Positions 44,810-53,631 of a DNA stretch of 64,000 nt are shown here, piece by piece. The DNA comes from CAYXLW01 sp964466055 (lineage in GTDB: Bacteria; Patescibacteriota; Gracilibacteria; GCA-2401425), in contig CAYXLW010000001.1 in the NCBI GenBank assembly GCA_964466055.1, forward strand, positions 248,001 through 312,000, written 5' to 3'. The notes below the pieces were generated by a model. It had not been told where the DNA came from and did not search any database. It was given only the letters and a program-made list of their open reading frames with translations. Both the position numbers and the translations under genes were made by a program. How positions within the stretch are numbered: the first letter of the stretch is position 1; every line of letters starts with the position of its first letter.

Positions 44810-45904
44810 ATGAGAAAAATCACCAACAAAATCTTATTGACCCTACTTTTAACATTAACTTTTAGCATTAGCGTACACGCAGCAGGAGTAGTGTTAACAC
44901 CCCCAAAGCACGAGTTCAACGCAGACCCAGGAGAACTAATTAAAAATTCAATAACAATCACAAATAAAGATACAAAACCATTAATTCTAAATGCTGAAGT
45001 AAAAGATTTCGTGGCTTCAGGAGAAACAGGAAAACCAACATTTATTGACCCTAAAGAAAATAAAAGCAACATATCTCTTGGGAAATGGGTAACAGTAAAT
45101 AACAACGAAACCGTAACAATAGAAGCAGGTAAAAAAGTAGAAATTCCTTTTACAATTCAAGTCCCAGAAGATGCAGAACCAGGAGGGAAATATGGAACAA
45201 TATTTTTCTCTCCACCATCAGCAGGAGGACAAGTAGCAGTAGTACAAAAAATAGGATCATTACTACTTGTACGAGTAAGTGGAGAAATTAAAGAAGAAGG
45301 AACACTTTCTGTTTTTGGAACATACGACCCAGAAATAAAAGGAGAAGAACTAGAATCATCATCTCAAGATACATTTTACGAAAAACCACCAGTAAACTTC
45401 TCAGTAAGATTTCAAAACACAGGAAATGTACACCTAAAACCACAAGGACAAATTGAAATATATAACATGTTCGGACAACAAGTAGCTCCAGCCGGAGTAT
45501 TATCAATATTAAATGAAGGAGGAGTAGAAATAAGAAAAGAACTTGTAGACTACATCCCAGTAAATGACGGGAGAGGAAATGTACTAGCACAAAGTTACAG
45601 AAAATTCGACTCGGAATGGAAAGGAACACCATATTGGTACAAAGAAGAAGATGGAACAAAAGTAGTAAAATTCAAAGGGTATCCAATAGGAATGTATACA
45701 GCAAAACTTGAATTAATAGGAGCAAAAGGAGAAAAAATACTAGATGAAGTGAAATTTATAGTATTCCCATGGAAAGAAATATTTGGAGGAATTTTAGCAG
45801 CTATTATATTAATATTCGGATTTATGAAATATAGAAAATGGTCACATAAAAATTTAGAAGCAAGAATAAGAAAACAAATGGAATCTGAAAAAAAGAATAA
45901 ATAA
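44810..45904 (+). CDS. DUF916 / WxL-interacting-protein-like membrane-anchored surface protein
   Basis: 364 residues. Signal peptide 1-~25 (ILLTLLLTLTFSISVHAAG). The mature N-terminus GVVLTPPKHEFNADPGELIKNSITITN, and later EIPFTIQVPEDAEPGGKYGTIFF, follow the DUF916/Ig-like pattern. A second Ig-like domain (~175-320, FSVRFQNTGNVHLKPQG) matches the DUF3324-like half. One membrane helix (~325-343, IFGGILAAIILIFGFMKY) with a basic cytoplasmic tail ends the protein. In Gram-positive WxL loci such proteins bind WxL partners and peptidoglycan. Here it sits among secreted beta-rich proteins, supporting a surface-complex role. It is preceded by R1 and R3 repeats. Confidence 0.8.
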   Translation: MRKITNKILLTLLLTLTFSISVHAAGVVLTPPKHEFNADPGELIKNSITITNKDTKPLILNAEVKDFVASGETGKPTFIDPKENKSNISLGKWVTVNNNETVTIEAGKKVEIPFTIQVPEDAEPGGKYGTIFFSPPSAGGQVAVVQKIGSLLLVRVSGEIKEEGTLSVFGTYDPEIKGEELESSSQDTFYEKPPVNFSVRFQNTGNVHLKPQGQIEIYNMFGQQVAPAGVLSILNEGGVEIRKELVDYIPVNDGRGNVLAQSYRKFDSEWKGTPYWYKEEDGTKVVKFKGYPIGMYTAKLELIGAKGEKILDEVKFIVFPWKEIFGGILAAIILIFGFMKYRKWSHKNLEARIRKQMESEKKNK

Positions 45905-45911
45905 TATTATT

Positions 45912-46028
45912 GTCATTGCGAGGAGTCCCGATACGGGATGACGTGGCAATCTCTAAGAGATTCTTTCGTCCGCCAAGGCGGACTCAGAATGACAAAGAGG
46001 AAAGAGAGAAAACTAAGATGAAAAGAAA
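45912..46028. repeat. Repeat family R3, copy 2
   Basis: Same as 44517-44635, with the inner hairpin GTCCCGATACGGGAT in place of GTTCCGATTTATCGGAAC. It begins 7 nt after the DUF916-like stop. The stem arms changed while pairing is kept, suggesting the hairpin itself matters. Confidence 0.9.
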
Positions 46029-46045
46029 CCTATATCAAAAAAAAA

Positions 46046-46097
46046 CAAAACTCAAGAAGAAAAATCTCAGGAATAAAGCTATTAAGCTTAAACCCCT
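46046..46097. repeat. Repeat family R2, copy 3 (partial)
   Basis: Carries the AACTCAAGAAGAAAAATCT and AATAAAGCTATTAAGCTT interior and the right AACCCCT end, but the left mini-hairpin and the final GGGGTT are missing. It lies just upstream of ATG 46150. Confidence 0.8.
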
Positions 46098-46149
46098 CTC
46101 CCACCTCCACAAACCGATAAAAAGATTTTTAACAATTATTTATCGCAAC

Positions 46150-46941
46150 ATGAAAAAACTCGCACACATCTTAATGGCATTAGTTTTTTTCCTAATAACA
46201 ACAAATACAACCGAAGCCTTAACTCTAACCGAACAAGGGAATATTCAGGTTTCAGCAAGTGTTATAGGGCTAAAACCTGTCGTTTACTTGTTTGATCCTA
46301 CAGAAGGAGATAATTCAGCAGATAGAAGTGTTGATATTATAGTCGGAAGAAATTTTACAAATGCAGGAATAGTAACACTAAACCCAGGCGTGATTCTTTT
46401 AACAGGTACTATAGTTGTACACACAGGTTGTACCAATCTTGATGCAACAACAACAGCTGATTGTAATAACGGAGGCTCTTATGACAAAATTACAGGACTT
46501 TCAATCCCAAGTGGAACCACACCAGGTGTTTACGATATTTTGGTTACTACTCCAAATGGGACAAATAATAGTAGTGATACCAAATATACTGTACTAGCAC
46601 CAACTCCAACCTCAGATGCTACTATTATAAGTATTTCAGAAAGCCCTTTTAGAATTATATCAGGACAAACAAAATCTATAACATTAGAAGCGAGTGATGA
46701 TGATGACGATTTTATTTATTATCATGTAACAGAACTTGGTGGCACTTGGGATGTTGGAACTAGCACAGGAACTATAAATACTCCTGAGCCAACAGACACT
46801 GGAGAAGTAACTTTACAGTTCAATGCAGGAATCCCAGGTTATTACCAAAATGTATTTAGTGTTTATGATGTCAATACTCTTCCTGGTATTTATGATGACA
46901 CAAGAGATGTTTGGTTTGTTGTTCAAACACCAGAGTTTTAA
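46150..46941 (+). CDS. Secreted IPT/TIG-like domain protein
   Basis: 263 residues from ATG 46150. A longer frame reaches back to 45910 but only through the R3 and R2 repeats. Signal peptide 1-~23 (KKLAHILMALVFFLITTNTTEA). Residues ~40-145 resemble an IPT/TIG fold (YLFDPTEGDNSADRSVDIIVGRNFTNAG ... LSIPSGTTPGVYDILVTTPNG), with one Cys pair (TGCTNLDATTTADC). A second beta domain (~155-263) ends in VWFVVQTPEF. No anchor is seen, so it is either released or held by a partner such as the DUF916-like or SLH protein. It is in the same direction as, and close to, the next two genes. Confidence 0.7.
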   Translation: MKKLAHILMALVFFLITTNTTEALTLTEQGNIQVSASVIGLKPVVYLFDPTEGDNSADRSVDIIVGRNFTNAGIVTLNPGVILLTGTIVVHTGCTNLDATTTADCNNGGSYDKITGLSIPSGTTPGVYDILVTTPNGTNNSSDTKYTVLAPTPTSDATIISISESPFRIISGQTKSITLEASDDDDDFIYYHVTELGGTWDVGTSTGTINTPEPTDTGEVTLQFNAGIPGYYQNVFSVYDVNTLPGIYDDTRDVWFVVQTPEF

Positions 46942-46980
46942 TATATAAAATACCCTTATTATTACTAGCTGATATTTAAT

Positions 46981-47778
46981 TTGATATACGTGTACCACAA
47001 ACCATTTATAAAAAAACTTCTAATTTTATTTCTAATATTTTTTTTCATTCCTTTTTATGTTCAGGGGAAAGAGGAAAAAAAGTTTTTTTCTTATCAAGTT
47101 CTTAAAAATGTAACAGCTAATGACCTCCCAGAAGGTGATGTTTACACATTAGGAGATGCAGGAGATGAGGTCAGACATTTATTTTCTATTTATAACCAAG
47201 ATGATTTTGAAAGAGATTTTGATATAAACATTCAATTACCTAAATATCTAGAATATATTCAAGGAAGTACAGATAAATACAATGGACAATGGACTGATTT
47301 TGAAGATATAACAACAACGAAATCTATTCATCTTATGCCACAGAAATCAGTTTATATAAGATATTCAACAAAAATTTCTGAACATTTCCCAAATGAAAAC
47401 CGAATTCTAGTTATACTTGCAGAAGTAAGTAATGATCAGTTAGGAAAAGTGTCTTCTGTAAATAAAATTTATGTTCCAAATTTTGAGGCAACAAAACCAC
47501 TGAATATTGAAAATAAAGGTGTTGAATTAACAAAAGAAGAAGAAGTGTATATAAAGAAAAAATATGAAGAAGAAAAAACAATCATGGAAGAAAGTTATCT
47601 TGAATTTATAAAACAAAAAAATGACAATAATGAGACATATGAAAAACTTGACAAAAATAGTGAAGATTCGTATGATACGAAACACAGTTTTTTCTTAAAT
47701 ATTTTTATAATTAGTTTTACTGTTGCCTTCTTTACTCTAGTTTTTAAACTCCTTTACAATGAAAAAAACAATAATTAA
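46981..47778 (+). CDS. Exported Ig-like protein with C-terminal membrane anchor
   Basis: 265 residues from a TTG start; GTG at 46990 is an alternative and no ATG fits. Signal segment ~10-30 (IKKLLILFLIFFFIPFYVQG). One extracellular Ig/DUF11-like domain (~45-170, EVRHLFSIYNQDDFERDFDINIQLPKYLEYI), a charged helical stalk (~175-235), then a membrane helix (~237-257, NIFIISFTVAFFTLVFKLLY) and a short basic tail. The gene overlaps the next by 20 nt, implying translational coupling with the SLH protein. It resembles the DUF916-like protein in architecture but not in sequence. Confidence 0.65.
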   Translation: MIYVYHKPFIKKLLILFLIFFFIPFYVQGKEEKKFFSYQVLKNVTANDLPEGDVYTLGDAGDEVRHLFSIYNQDDFERDFDINIQLPKYLEYIQGSTDKYNGQWTDFEDITTTKSIHLMPQKSVYIRYSTKISEHFPNENRILVILAEVSNDQLGKVSSVNKIYVPNFEATKPLNIENKGVELTKEEEVYIKKKYEEEKTIMEESYLEFIKQKNDNNETYEKLDKNSEDSYDTKHSFFLNIFIISFTVAFFTLVFKLLYNEKNNN

Positions 47779-50700
47779 AAAATTCTTTTCATTTCTTTTC
47801 ATCGGTTTCTTGCTTGCGACCTTTTTTGTATTTGATGGAAAAGATGTAAGTGCAGTAGGTCCTTCCTATTTATTTGGAGATATTACTGTAAAAAATATAA
47901 CGACAAACAAGGGAACCTTTTCAGGGATTGTTTCAGGATCTACAAGTGCTGAAGAAGATGACGTTGTTCAAATCAATGCAACGATAATTCATGCAGGAGC
48001 TGCTACTAATCATGTGTTAAAACTTACTGAATCACTAATGAACTATGTCCCTAATACACTAAAAGTAACAACAGTAAGTCCCCCTGCTGACGTAGATTAT
48101 GCAATTCCTGTTTATAGTGGTGGAGATGATGATAGTGATTTTATTGGAGGAGGAGCTTCGTTTACACTTGCTTCAGCGGGGCAATTTTATATTCGTTTTA
48201 ATATGACAGTTCCTAATTTAGGAGTTTCTTCTATTACTACTTATCAACCTTATATAACCCTTACTGGAGATGTTACAGGGGCTCCAAATTTAATTGTTTC
48301 TATTAAAACTCCAATGGCAGTACTTTCAAGTGCATCCGATGGGAACCAAACTATGGTGGTAACTTTTCAAGAAAACATGAAAAATGATGCAAACTTAAAT
48401 ACAAATAGTAGTTATTATCTTTCAAAAAACGGAGGATTAACTTTTCCTATTGTATCAACAGGAGTAGTCCGAGATTCTGCAACTCAAGTAACACTAACTT
48501 TTCCAGTAGGGACTTTTTCTGCTGGAGATTCACTGGCTTTGCGTATGACAAACCTTTTAACAGATCACAGCATAGAACTTGAAAATAATCCTTCAACAAC
48601 AAATAAACAATATGACACTTTGAATTTTACAGCAGCAGATACAACGCCAGCTTCTATTTTAAGTGCAATCTATTATCCAAATGAAGGAGCAAATGGTAAG
48701 TTAAAAATCATTTTTAATGAATCTATGACAACAGGGGATGTATCTAATGCAAATGTGGCAACAAAAATAACAGTTGGTGGTAAAACTTTAGGAATAAGTC
48801 CAACCGTAGGATGGAATCAGACAACATATTCTGCAGATACTCTAACCATTACTCTTGGAGCAGGAAAAGATATAGTAACAGGAGATACAATAACTATCGG
48901 GACTCCAGTAAAAGACATGAGTAATAATGACTCAAATGGAAAAACAAAAGTAATAGCTCCAAGTGTTTCTGATGTTACTTCATCCACAGCAAACGGAACA
49001 TATAAACTAGGGGATATAATAAATATTCAAGTAAATTTCACAGGAAATGTTATACTTACAGGAACACCAACTTTGATATTAGAAACAGGCGCAACAGATA
49101 GAACAGTTAATTGTTCAGATGGTCCAGGAAATTCAATTACTTGTGCATACACTGTTCAAGCAGGAGATGTTTCATCAGATTTAGACTACACTTTAACAAC
49201 AGCATTATCAGGAACAATTAAAGATGCTTTAGGAAATAGTGCAGACATAAATTTACCAACAGTAGGAGGAAGCAATTCATTAGCAGGAAATCAAGCCATA
49301 GTAATAGATGGTATAGTACCAGTAGTAACAGTAAATACTCTTGCTACACTAGATACAACACCTACACTTACAGGTACAGTAGATGATGATGCAGCAACAA
49401 TATCCATTACAGTAGATGGGAACGTTTATTTAGCAACAAATAATGGTGCAACTTGGACACTTGCAGATAATACAATTACTCCTGCACTTCCAGGTGGAAC
49501 ATATAACATAACAGTTACAGCAACAAATGTAACTGGGAATATTGGAACAGATACTACAACAGGTGAATTAATGATATGTAACTCAGGTTACACAGTCTCA
49601 GGAAATACTTGTGTTGCTCCTTCTACTGGAGGAGGAGGAGGTGGAGGAGGTTCAATTGGACCAGACACAAAAACAGTTTATATTCTTTCAAATAGTGAAT
49701 CGGATGTTGAATTAGAATTGATAAGACCTATAAAAACAAAAGATGGAATTTTCAGAAGACCAATTTTACTTAAAGACTATTACTATAATTCATGGTTTCG
49801 AATACAAAAATGGATGAAAGTTACAAACGACAATACTCCATTTTTAGATCAAATTGATCCTATTGGCAAAACACCAATCATGCAATTTACTTCAGTTGAA
49901 CTTCCAGATGAAAGTTTAGTTTACAAGCATATATTTACAATTGGAGGAGAAGGAGTTCTTTATTCAGACCCAATTAACGGAGAATTAGTTCTTCCAGCAC
50001 CTCTAAAGAAATTCACAGAAGACTACAAAGGAAGTTATAAAATAATGTATTGGATTCCAAAAGGGAAACTAAATGCGATTAATACAGGGTTAGTAGCAAG
50101 TACTGGAGAAGAAGTAGAAAAACTTGAAGGGAAATGGGAATTATTTGGAGGACCTGAAAAAGTTAACGATGGGAAAATAAGTTTTAGTTTAGATCATTCA
50201 ACGTATTTTGCATTTGTTTCAAGCTCAGGAGAAGAACTAGACATAGATATAGAACTTTTAAGTGTTTCAGAATCTGGTATGCTAAAAGAATTAACAGATA
50301 TTGAATCACACTGGGCAAAAGATTACATTCTTGAACTCTATAACAAGGGAGTTGTTAAAGGAAAAGGAGACACTAAAATGTTCTTCCCAGACGAATCTAT
50401 TAATAGAGCAGACTTTACAAAAATAGTAATGAATCTATTCGAGTATGACTTAAGCAAAGTCGATACAAGCAATAATCCTTTTACTGATGTCCCATCCGAT
50501 TCTTGGTTTACTCCTTATGTATTAAAAGCCTATGAAGAAGGAATTATTAAGGGATATGAAAAAGGAGGAAAAATATTATTTAAACCAGAACAAAATATAA
50601 ATAGAGCAGAAGCACTTATTCTGATATTAAAGGCAGCAGGAATTGATGCCCCAGATGACACAACAGAGGAATTTGATGATGTCCCTAGAGGAATATGGTT

Positions 50701-50833
50701 TGAAAAATATGTAGCTTATGCATATAAAAATGGAGTTGTTAAAGGCAAATTAGAAGGAATATTTGATCCACAAGGAAACATAACTCGTGCTGAAGCAGTT
50801 AAAATTGCACTAAAATTGTTTAACTTAAAATAG
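47759..50833 (+). CDS. SLH-anchored multi-Ig surface protein
   Basis: 1024 residues. Signal peptide ~1-33 (FFSFLFIGFLLATFFVFDGKDVSA). A DUF11-like N-terminal domain is followed by several Ig-like/Big modules (~185-620, with repeated PTLT/GTGD strands), a poly-Gly linker at ~625 (GGGGGGGG) and a ~200-residue unassigned domain. Three clear S-layer homology domains follow at ~845-900, 905-960 and 970-1024 (FPDESINRADFTKIVMNLF, FKPEQNINRAEALILILKAAG, FDPQGNITRAEAVKIALKLF). The SLH triplet would bind a wall polymer and tether the whole surface assembly. It is translationally coupled to the 265-residue gene and ends at a strong terminator. Confidence 0.88.
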   Translation: MKKTIIKKFFSFLFIGFLLATFFVFDGKDVSAVGPSYLFGDITVKNITTNKGTFSGIVSGSTSAEEDDVVQINATIIHAGAATNHVLKLTESLMNYVPNTLKVTTVSPPADVDYAIPVYSGGDDDSDFIGGGASFTLASAGQFYIRFNMTVPNLGVSSITTYQPYITLTGDVTGAPNLIVSIKTPMAVLSSASDGNQTMVVTFQENMKNDANLNTNSSYYLSKNGGLTFPIVSTGVVRDSATQVTLTFPVGTFSAGDSLALRMTNLLTDHSIELENNPSTTNKQYDTLNFTAADTTPASILSAIYYPNEGANGKLKIIFNESMTTGDVSNANVATKITVGGKTLGISPTVGWNQTTYSADTLTITLGAGKDIVTGDTITIGTPVKDMSNNDSNGKTKVIAPSVSDVTSSTANGTYKLGDIINIQVNFTGNVILTGTPTLILETGATDRTVNCSDGPGNSITCAYTVQAGDVSSDLDYTLTTALSGTIKDALGNSADINLPTVGGSNSLAGNQAIVIDGIVPVVTVNTLATLDTTPTLTGTVDDDAATISITVDGNVYLATNNGATWTLADNTITPALPGGTYNITVTATNVTGNIGTDTTTGELMICNSGYTVSGNTCVAPSTGGGGGGGGSIGPDTKTVYILSNSESDVELELIRPIKTKDGIFRRPILLKDYYYNSWFRIQKWMKVTNDNTPFLDQIDPIGKTPIMQFTSVELPDESLVYKHIFTIGGEGVLYSDPINGELVLPAPLKKFTEDYKGSYKIMYWIPKGKLNAINTGLVASTGEEVEKLEGKWELFGGPEKVNDGKISFSLDHSTYFAFVSSSGEELDIDIELLSVSESGMLKELTDIESHWAKDYILELYNKGVVKGKGDTKMFFPDESINRADFTKIVMNLFEYDLSKVDTSNNPFTDVPSDSWFTPYVLKAYEEGIIKGYEKGGKILFKPEQNINRAEALILILKAAGIDAPDDTTEEFDDVPRGIWFEKYVAYAYKNGVVKGKLEGIFDPQGNITRAEAVKIALKLFNLK

Positions 50834-50857
50834 CATAATTCAATCAAAAGACACCTA

Positions 50858-50885
50858 AATCCCCTTTAATAAAAGGGGATTTTTT
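50858..50885 (+). terminator. Rho-independent terminator after the SLH gene
   Basis: Perfect 10-bp stem AATCCCCTTT/AAAGGGGATT with loop AATA, followed by a T run, 24 nt after the stop. Confidence 0.9.
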
Positions 50886-50916
50886 AAATCTATAAAAACA
50901 GAGAAAGAGTTATAGC

Positions 50917-51316
50917 TAGAGCTAACTCAATATTAAATGGTATAATCGTGGACATCGAAAAACATTTATAATATGCGGAGTTTTAAACTTTCTTATTATG
51001 CCAATTTATCCAGATTCAGCTATATCTGCGTGGGAATAGCATATACACTTTATTTCAAATTTCTATCTCCTTATTTCAATTTGCTATCTCCGCGTAGGCG
51101 GAGATCCAGTTTTTTTAAATGCCAATTTATTTAGATTTAGCTATAATTCAAAATAGTTTGACATAACCCCGCCACACTCCCTCACCCCAACCCTCTCCCA
51201 AAGGGAGAGGGAGTTTTCCCTTCTCCCTCTGGGAGAAGGTGCCCCGCTTAGCGGGGGCGGATGAGGGGTGGGGGCAAACAATTATTGTATGCCAATTTAG
51301 TTTGAATCAGCTATAT
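50917..51316. repeat. Large intergenic repeat, copy 2 (400 bp, inverted relative to copy 1)
   Basis: The most complete copy. It holds three ~28-nt sub-repeats with the frame TGCCAATTTA-N-AGATTNAGCTATA at 50997-51025, 51118-51147 and 51289-51316, the ATCTCCGC hairpin in reverse, and a CCCTCTCCC...GGGAGAGGG hairpin at about 51190-51240 that copy 1 lacks. The GC-rich middle (CGCTTAGCGGGGGCGGATG) contrasts with the AT-rich surroundings. It has no ORF and no obvious transposase. Confidence 0.85.
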
Positions 51317-51340
51317 TTTTAAATTGCTAGATTTATATTT

Positions 51341-51369
51341 TTGTAAAAATCTAAAAAAAATGATACAAT
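51341..51369 (+). promoter_or_regulatory. Promoter for the subtilisin-like protease
   Basis: TTGTAA (51341-51346), 17 bp, TACAAT (51364-51369) with TGA just before it (extended -10). It lies 22 nt before ATG 51392. Confidence 0.7.
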
Positions 51370-51391
51370 AATAAGAAATAAAAATAAAAAA

Positions 51392-52711
51392 ATGAAAATA
51401 AATGAAAATATCACACCAAAACATATGTTTATAGCTGTTTTTTCATGTTTCTTCATAGCTATTATCGCTTGGTTACAGGTAAAACCAACTGGAAACATCC
51501 TTTTATCAAATGAACTCTTAGAATTAAATAATAAATATGGAGTTATTGATGCTGAACCTCTAGATTCTAAAGAAGATGTAAACTTACATAGAGTTCGAAG
51601 ACTTCGAGCTAGTTTGATTGATACAACAGTTGATAAAAAAGCTCCTGAACAGGGATTAATAATAAAAATGAAAAATAAAAGTGAAGAAGATAAAAATGAT
51701 CTTTCAAATGTCATAGTTCTTAAAATGAAGACTAATTCTAGTATCGACAAAATCTCCACTGAATATCAGAAACTGGATGATGTAGTTTACGCCGAACCAA
51801 ACCATAGAATTTTCTTAACTGATATTAACGATGAAACTGAGGAAGAAGAATCAACCCCAATATCTATTATAAACGAAGAGACTCTTGATTTAGACAAAAA
51901 AACAACGGTAGCCATCATTGACTCTGGAGCTGATATAAAACATAAAGATTTACAAGGTCGAATCAGTAAAACTTGGAATACATTATCCCAAACAGAAAAT
52001 GTTGATGATTTAAACGGACATGGTACCCACATAGCGGGTATTTTATTGAAAAATTCTCAATCTGCACAAGCATCAATTATACAATTCACAACCGATGGTA
52101 GAGATGGAACTATACTCAGTTTAGTCCGAGCGATAAAATATGCCACTGACAACAACTCCCAAGTTATGAATTTAAGTTTAGGAATTCCAACTTATTCAAA
52201 CCTAATGCGAGAAGCTATTACTTATGCAAGGGATAAAGGAGTTATTATCATTGCAGCTACAGGAAATAGAAGTTCCGAAGAAATATTATATCCAGCTAGT
52301 TGGTCTGATGTTATATCTGTTTCAGCCCTTAATTTAGATGGAGAAAAATTTATGTTTAGTAATTATGGTGATGATGTAGAATTTTCTGCTATTGGACAGG
52401 ATGTTTTTAGCGCTGCTCCAGAAAACAAATATGTTTATAAATCTGGAACTTCTCAGGCAGCTTCAGTAGTTACTGCTGTTACGGCTGATATTATTAGTTT
52501 ATTTGAAAGTAATTCTAAAGAACCTCCATCATTGGAAAAAGTTCGCCAACTACTACAAAAAATATCTGAACCAATCAGTACACCAAAAATGGGAAGAAAA
52601 ATCTCTAACGGTATAGATCAACAAGATCGAATTTTACTACTAGAAGAATTAAATAATACTACTGTTCAACTTGATCAAACTATAAAAGAAGTTGTGAAAC
52701 TTCCTCTCTAA
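51392..52711 (+). CDS. Subtilisin-like (S8) serine protease with membrane anchor or signal
   Basis: 439 residues. A hydrophobic N-terminal segment (~12-28, MFIAVFSCFFIAIIAWL) acts as signal or anchor. A fervidolysin-like prodomain follows (~90-145, ending DVVYAEPNHRIFL), then the catalytic domain with D177 (VAIIDSGAD), H210 (NGHGTHIAG), the oxyanion Asn in AATGNRS and S354 (SGTSQAA). The triad is complete, so it should be active outside the membrane after prodomain removal. It is the first gene beyond the surface-protein island and could process those proteins, but nothing in the sequence proves that. It ends about 90 nt before a convergent nuclease-like gene. Confidence 0.92.
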   Translation: MKINENITPKHMFIAVFSCFFIAIIAWLQVKPTGNILLSNELLELNNKYGVIDAEPLDSKEDVNLHRVRRLRASLIDTTVDKKAPEQGLIIKMKNKSEEDKNDLSNVIVLKMKTNSSIDKISTEYQKLDDVVYAEPNHRIFLTDINDETEEEESTPISIINEETLDLDKKTTVAIIDSGADIKHKDLQGRISKTWNTLSQTENVDDLNGHGTHIAGILLKNSQSAQASIIQFTTDGRDGTILSLVRAIKYATDNNSQVMNLSLGIPTYSNLMREAITYARDKGVIIIAATGNRSSEEILYPASWSDVISVSALNLDGEKFMFSNYGDDVEFSAIGQDVFSAAPENKYVYKSGTSQAASVVTAVTADIISLFESNSKEPPSLEKVRQLLQKISEPISTPKMGRKISNGIDQQDRILLLEELNNTTVQLDQTIKEVVKLPL

Positions 52712-52800
52712 TTTAGAGTATTATTATTAAAAAAGGTTTTTTGATAATATGTTGATTATAATGGATAAATAAAAAACCCTTTTTTGTATCCTCAGATAGT

Positions 52801-53208
52801 TTATTCATAATAAGGGATAAACTTCCTTTGAGGAAAAGTTCTTTTTGTTAATTCTTCAAATCTTTTCTTAATGATGTACTCTACATTTTTAAAATTATTA
52901 GGATACAAGCATATAACTTTCAGTCCTTCTTCTTTAAATGTATCAAGCTTGAGTTTAATCTCATAGTTATATTTCTTTTCTCCTAACATTCCAAAGTACT
53001 CAATAAATACATCATAATCATTAAGGTAGAAATCAGGTCTATTTATACCACCATTGCTTCTTTCTACTATAGGTTCATAACGATATTTTATTTTTTGTTC
53101 ATAAAGAAAATTTGCAATTCTTAACTCTGCTTTACTTTTAACAATTTCTCCTTTCATAGTTTTGTAATACTTATTTTTGATTTTTCTTTGTATATTTTTT
53201 ATTATCAT
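52801..53208 (-). CDS. Small PD-(D/E)XK nuclease-like protein
   Basis: 135 residues. The pattern KSKAELRIANFLYEQKIKYRYEP, then RPDFYLNDYDVFIEYFGM and the late Lys in YNYEIKLKLDTFKEEGLKVICLYP, follows the small restriction-endonuclease-like domains often attached to UvrD-like helicases or standing alone (ExxIAxxL...PDFxL...IEYxG). The candidate catalytic set is the early Glu, the PD Asp and the EY Glu. It could act in DNA repair or defence; the partner is unknown. Codon use matches the neighbours. It is convergent with the protease gene and precedes the tRNA pair. Confidence 0.7.
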   Translation of the reverse strand: MIIKNIQRKIKNKYYKTMKGEIVKSKAELRIANFLYEQKIKYRYEPIVERSNGGINRPDFYLNDYDVFIEYFGMLGEKKYNYEIKLKLDTFKEEGLKVICLYPNNFKNVEYIIKKRFEELTKRTFPQRKFIPYYE

Positions 53209-53290
53209 TTTTTATTATGGTTAAATTATGTTAATTATAACATAATTATTATATTATTGCAAATAAAAAAGGAATAAAGAAGTATAAACA

Positions 53291-53315
53291 AAACAAAAAA
53301 CCCTCTTACGAGGGT
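53291..53315 (-). terminator. Terminator after the tRNA-Phe/tRNA-Thr pair
   Basis: On the minus strand ACCCTC, loop GTAA, GAGGGT, then a T-rich tract. It lies 13 nt beyond the tRNA-Thr 3' end. Confidence 0.8.
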
Positions 53316-53328
53316 CTTAATTCCATCC

Positions 53329-53404
53329 TGGAGCCACTGCCCAGACTCGAACTGGGGACCGTCCGCTTACAAGGCGGGTGCTCTACCAACTGAGCTATAG
53401 TGGC
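53329..53404 (-). tRNA. tRNA-Thr (TGT)
   Basis: Minus-strand cloverleaf. Acceptor arms GCCACTA/CAGTGGC pair except the last position, D-arm GCTCAGTTGGTAGAGC, anticodon loop CTTGTAA (anticodon TGT), T-arm CCCAGTTCGAGTCTGGG, CCA encoded. It is the second tRNA of the pair. Confidence 0.93.
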
Positions 53405-53426
53405 ATAAATTGTAAAGGTGGGAGAA

Positions 53427-53502
53427 TGGTGGCTGGACCCAGAGTTGAACTGGGGACACATGGATTTTCAATCCATTGCTCTACCAACTGAGCTATCCAG
53501 CC
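53427..53502 (-). tRNA. tRNA-Phe (GAA)
   Basis: Minus-strand cloverleaf. Acceptor arms GGCTGGA/TCCAGCC are perfect, D-arm GCTCAGTTGGTAGAGC, anticodon arm ATGGATTGAAAATCCAT (anticodon GAA), T-arm CCCAGTTCAACTCTGGG, CCA encoded. It lies 22 nt from tRNA-Thr. Confidence 0.95.
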
Positions 53503-53598
53503 AGTGACTAGGTGAAAACTGCTGGTGGATTATATCAATAATTGATTTCTTGTAAAGAAAAAAATAAAATAAAATCTATAGAATATTTCATTAAAAAA

Positions 53599-53607
53599 TG
53601 CTATAAT
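53599..53607 (+). promoter_or_regulatory. Extended -10 promoter for the repeat/caspase-like gene
   Basis: TGCTATAAT (53599-53607), 24 nt before ATG 53632. The -35 at the expected distance (TAGAAT) is poor, so activity may rely on the extended -10. Confidence 0.65.
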
Positions 53608-53631
53608 GTGGAGATTTTTTAAAACTCTAGA

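Noticed and set aside
45910..46149. 80-residue N-terminal extension of the TIG-like protein
   Set aside because: The extension is encoded by repeats R3 and R2; a clean signal peptide begins at ATG 46150.
50997..51316. Three regularly shaped 28-nt units that look CRISPR-like
   Set aside because: Spacings are unequal (about 120 and 170 nt), units are imperfect, the element occurs in several dispersed copies, and no cas gene is present.
52712..52800. Long inverted repeat (AAAAAAGGTTTTTT ... AAAAAACCCTTTTTT) as a terminator between the protease and nuclease genes
   Set aside because: The loop is over 30 nt and the arms are almost all A/T with a bulge, so I do not list it as a supported terminator.
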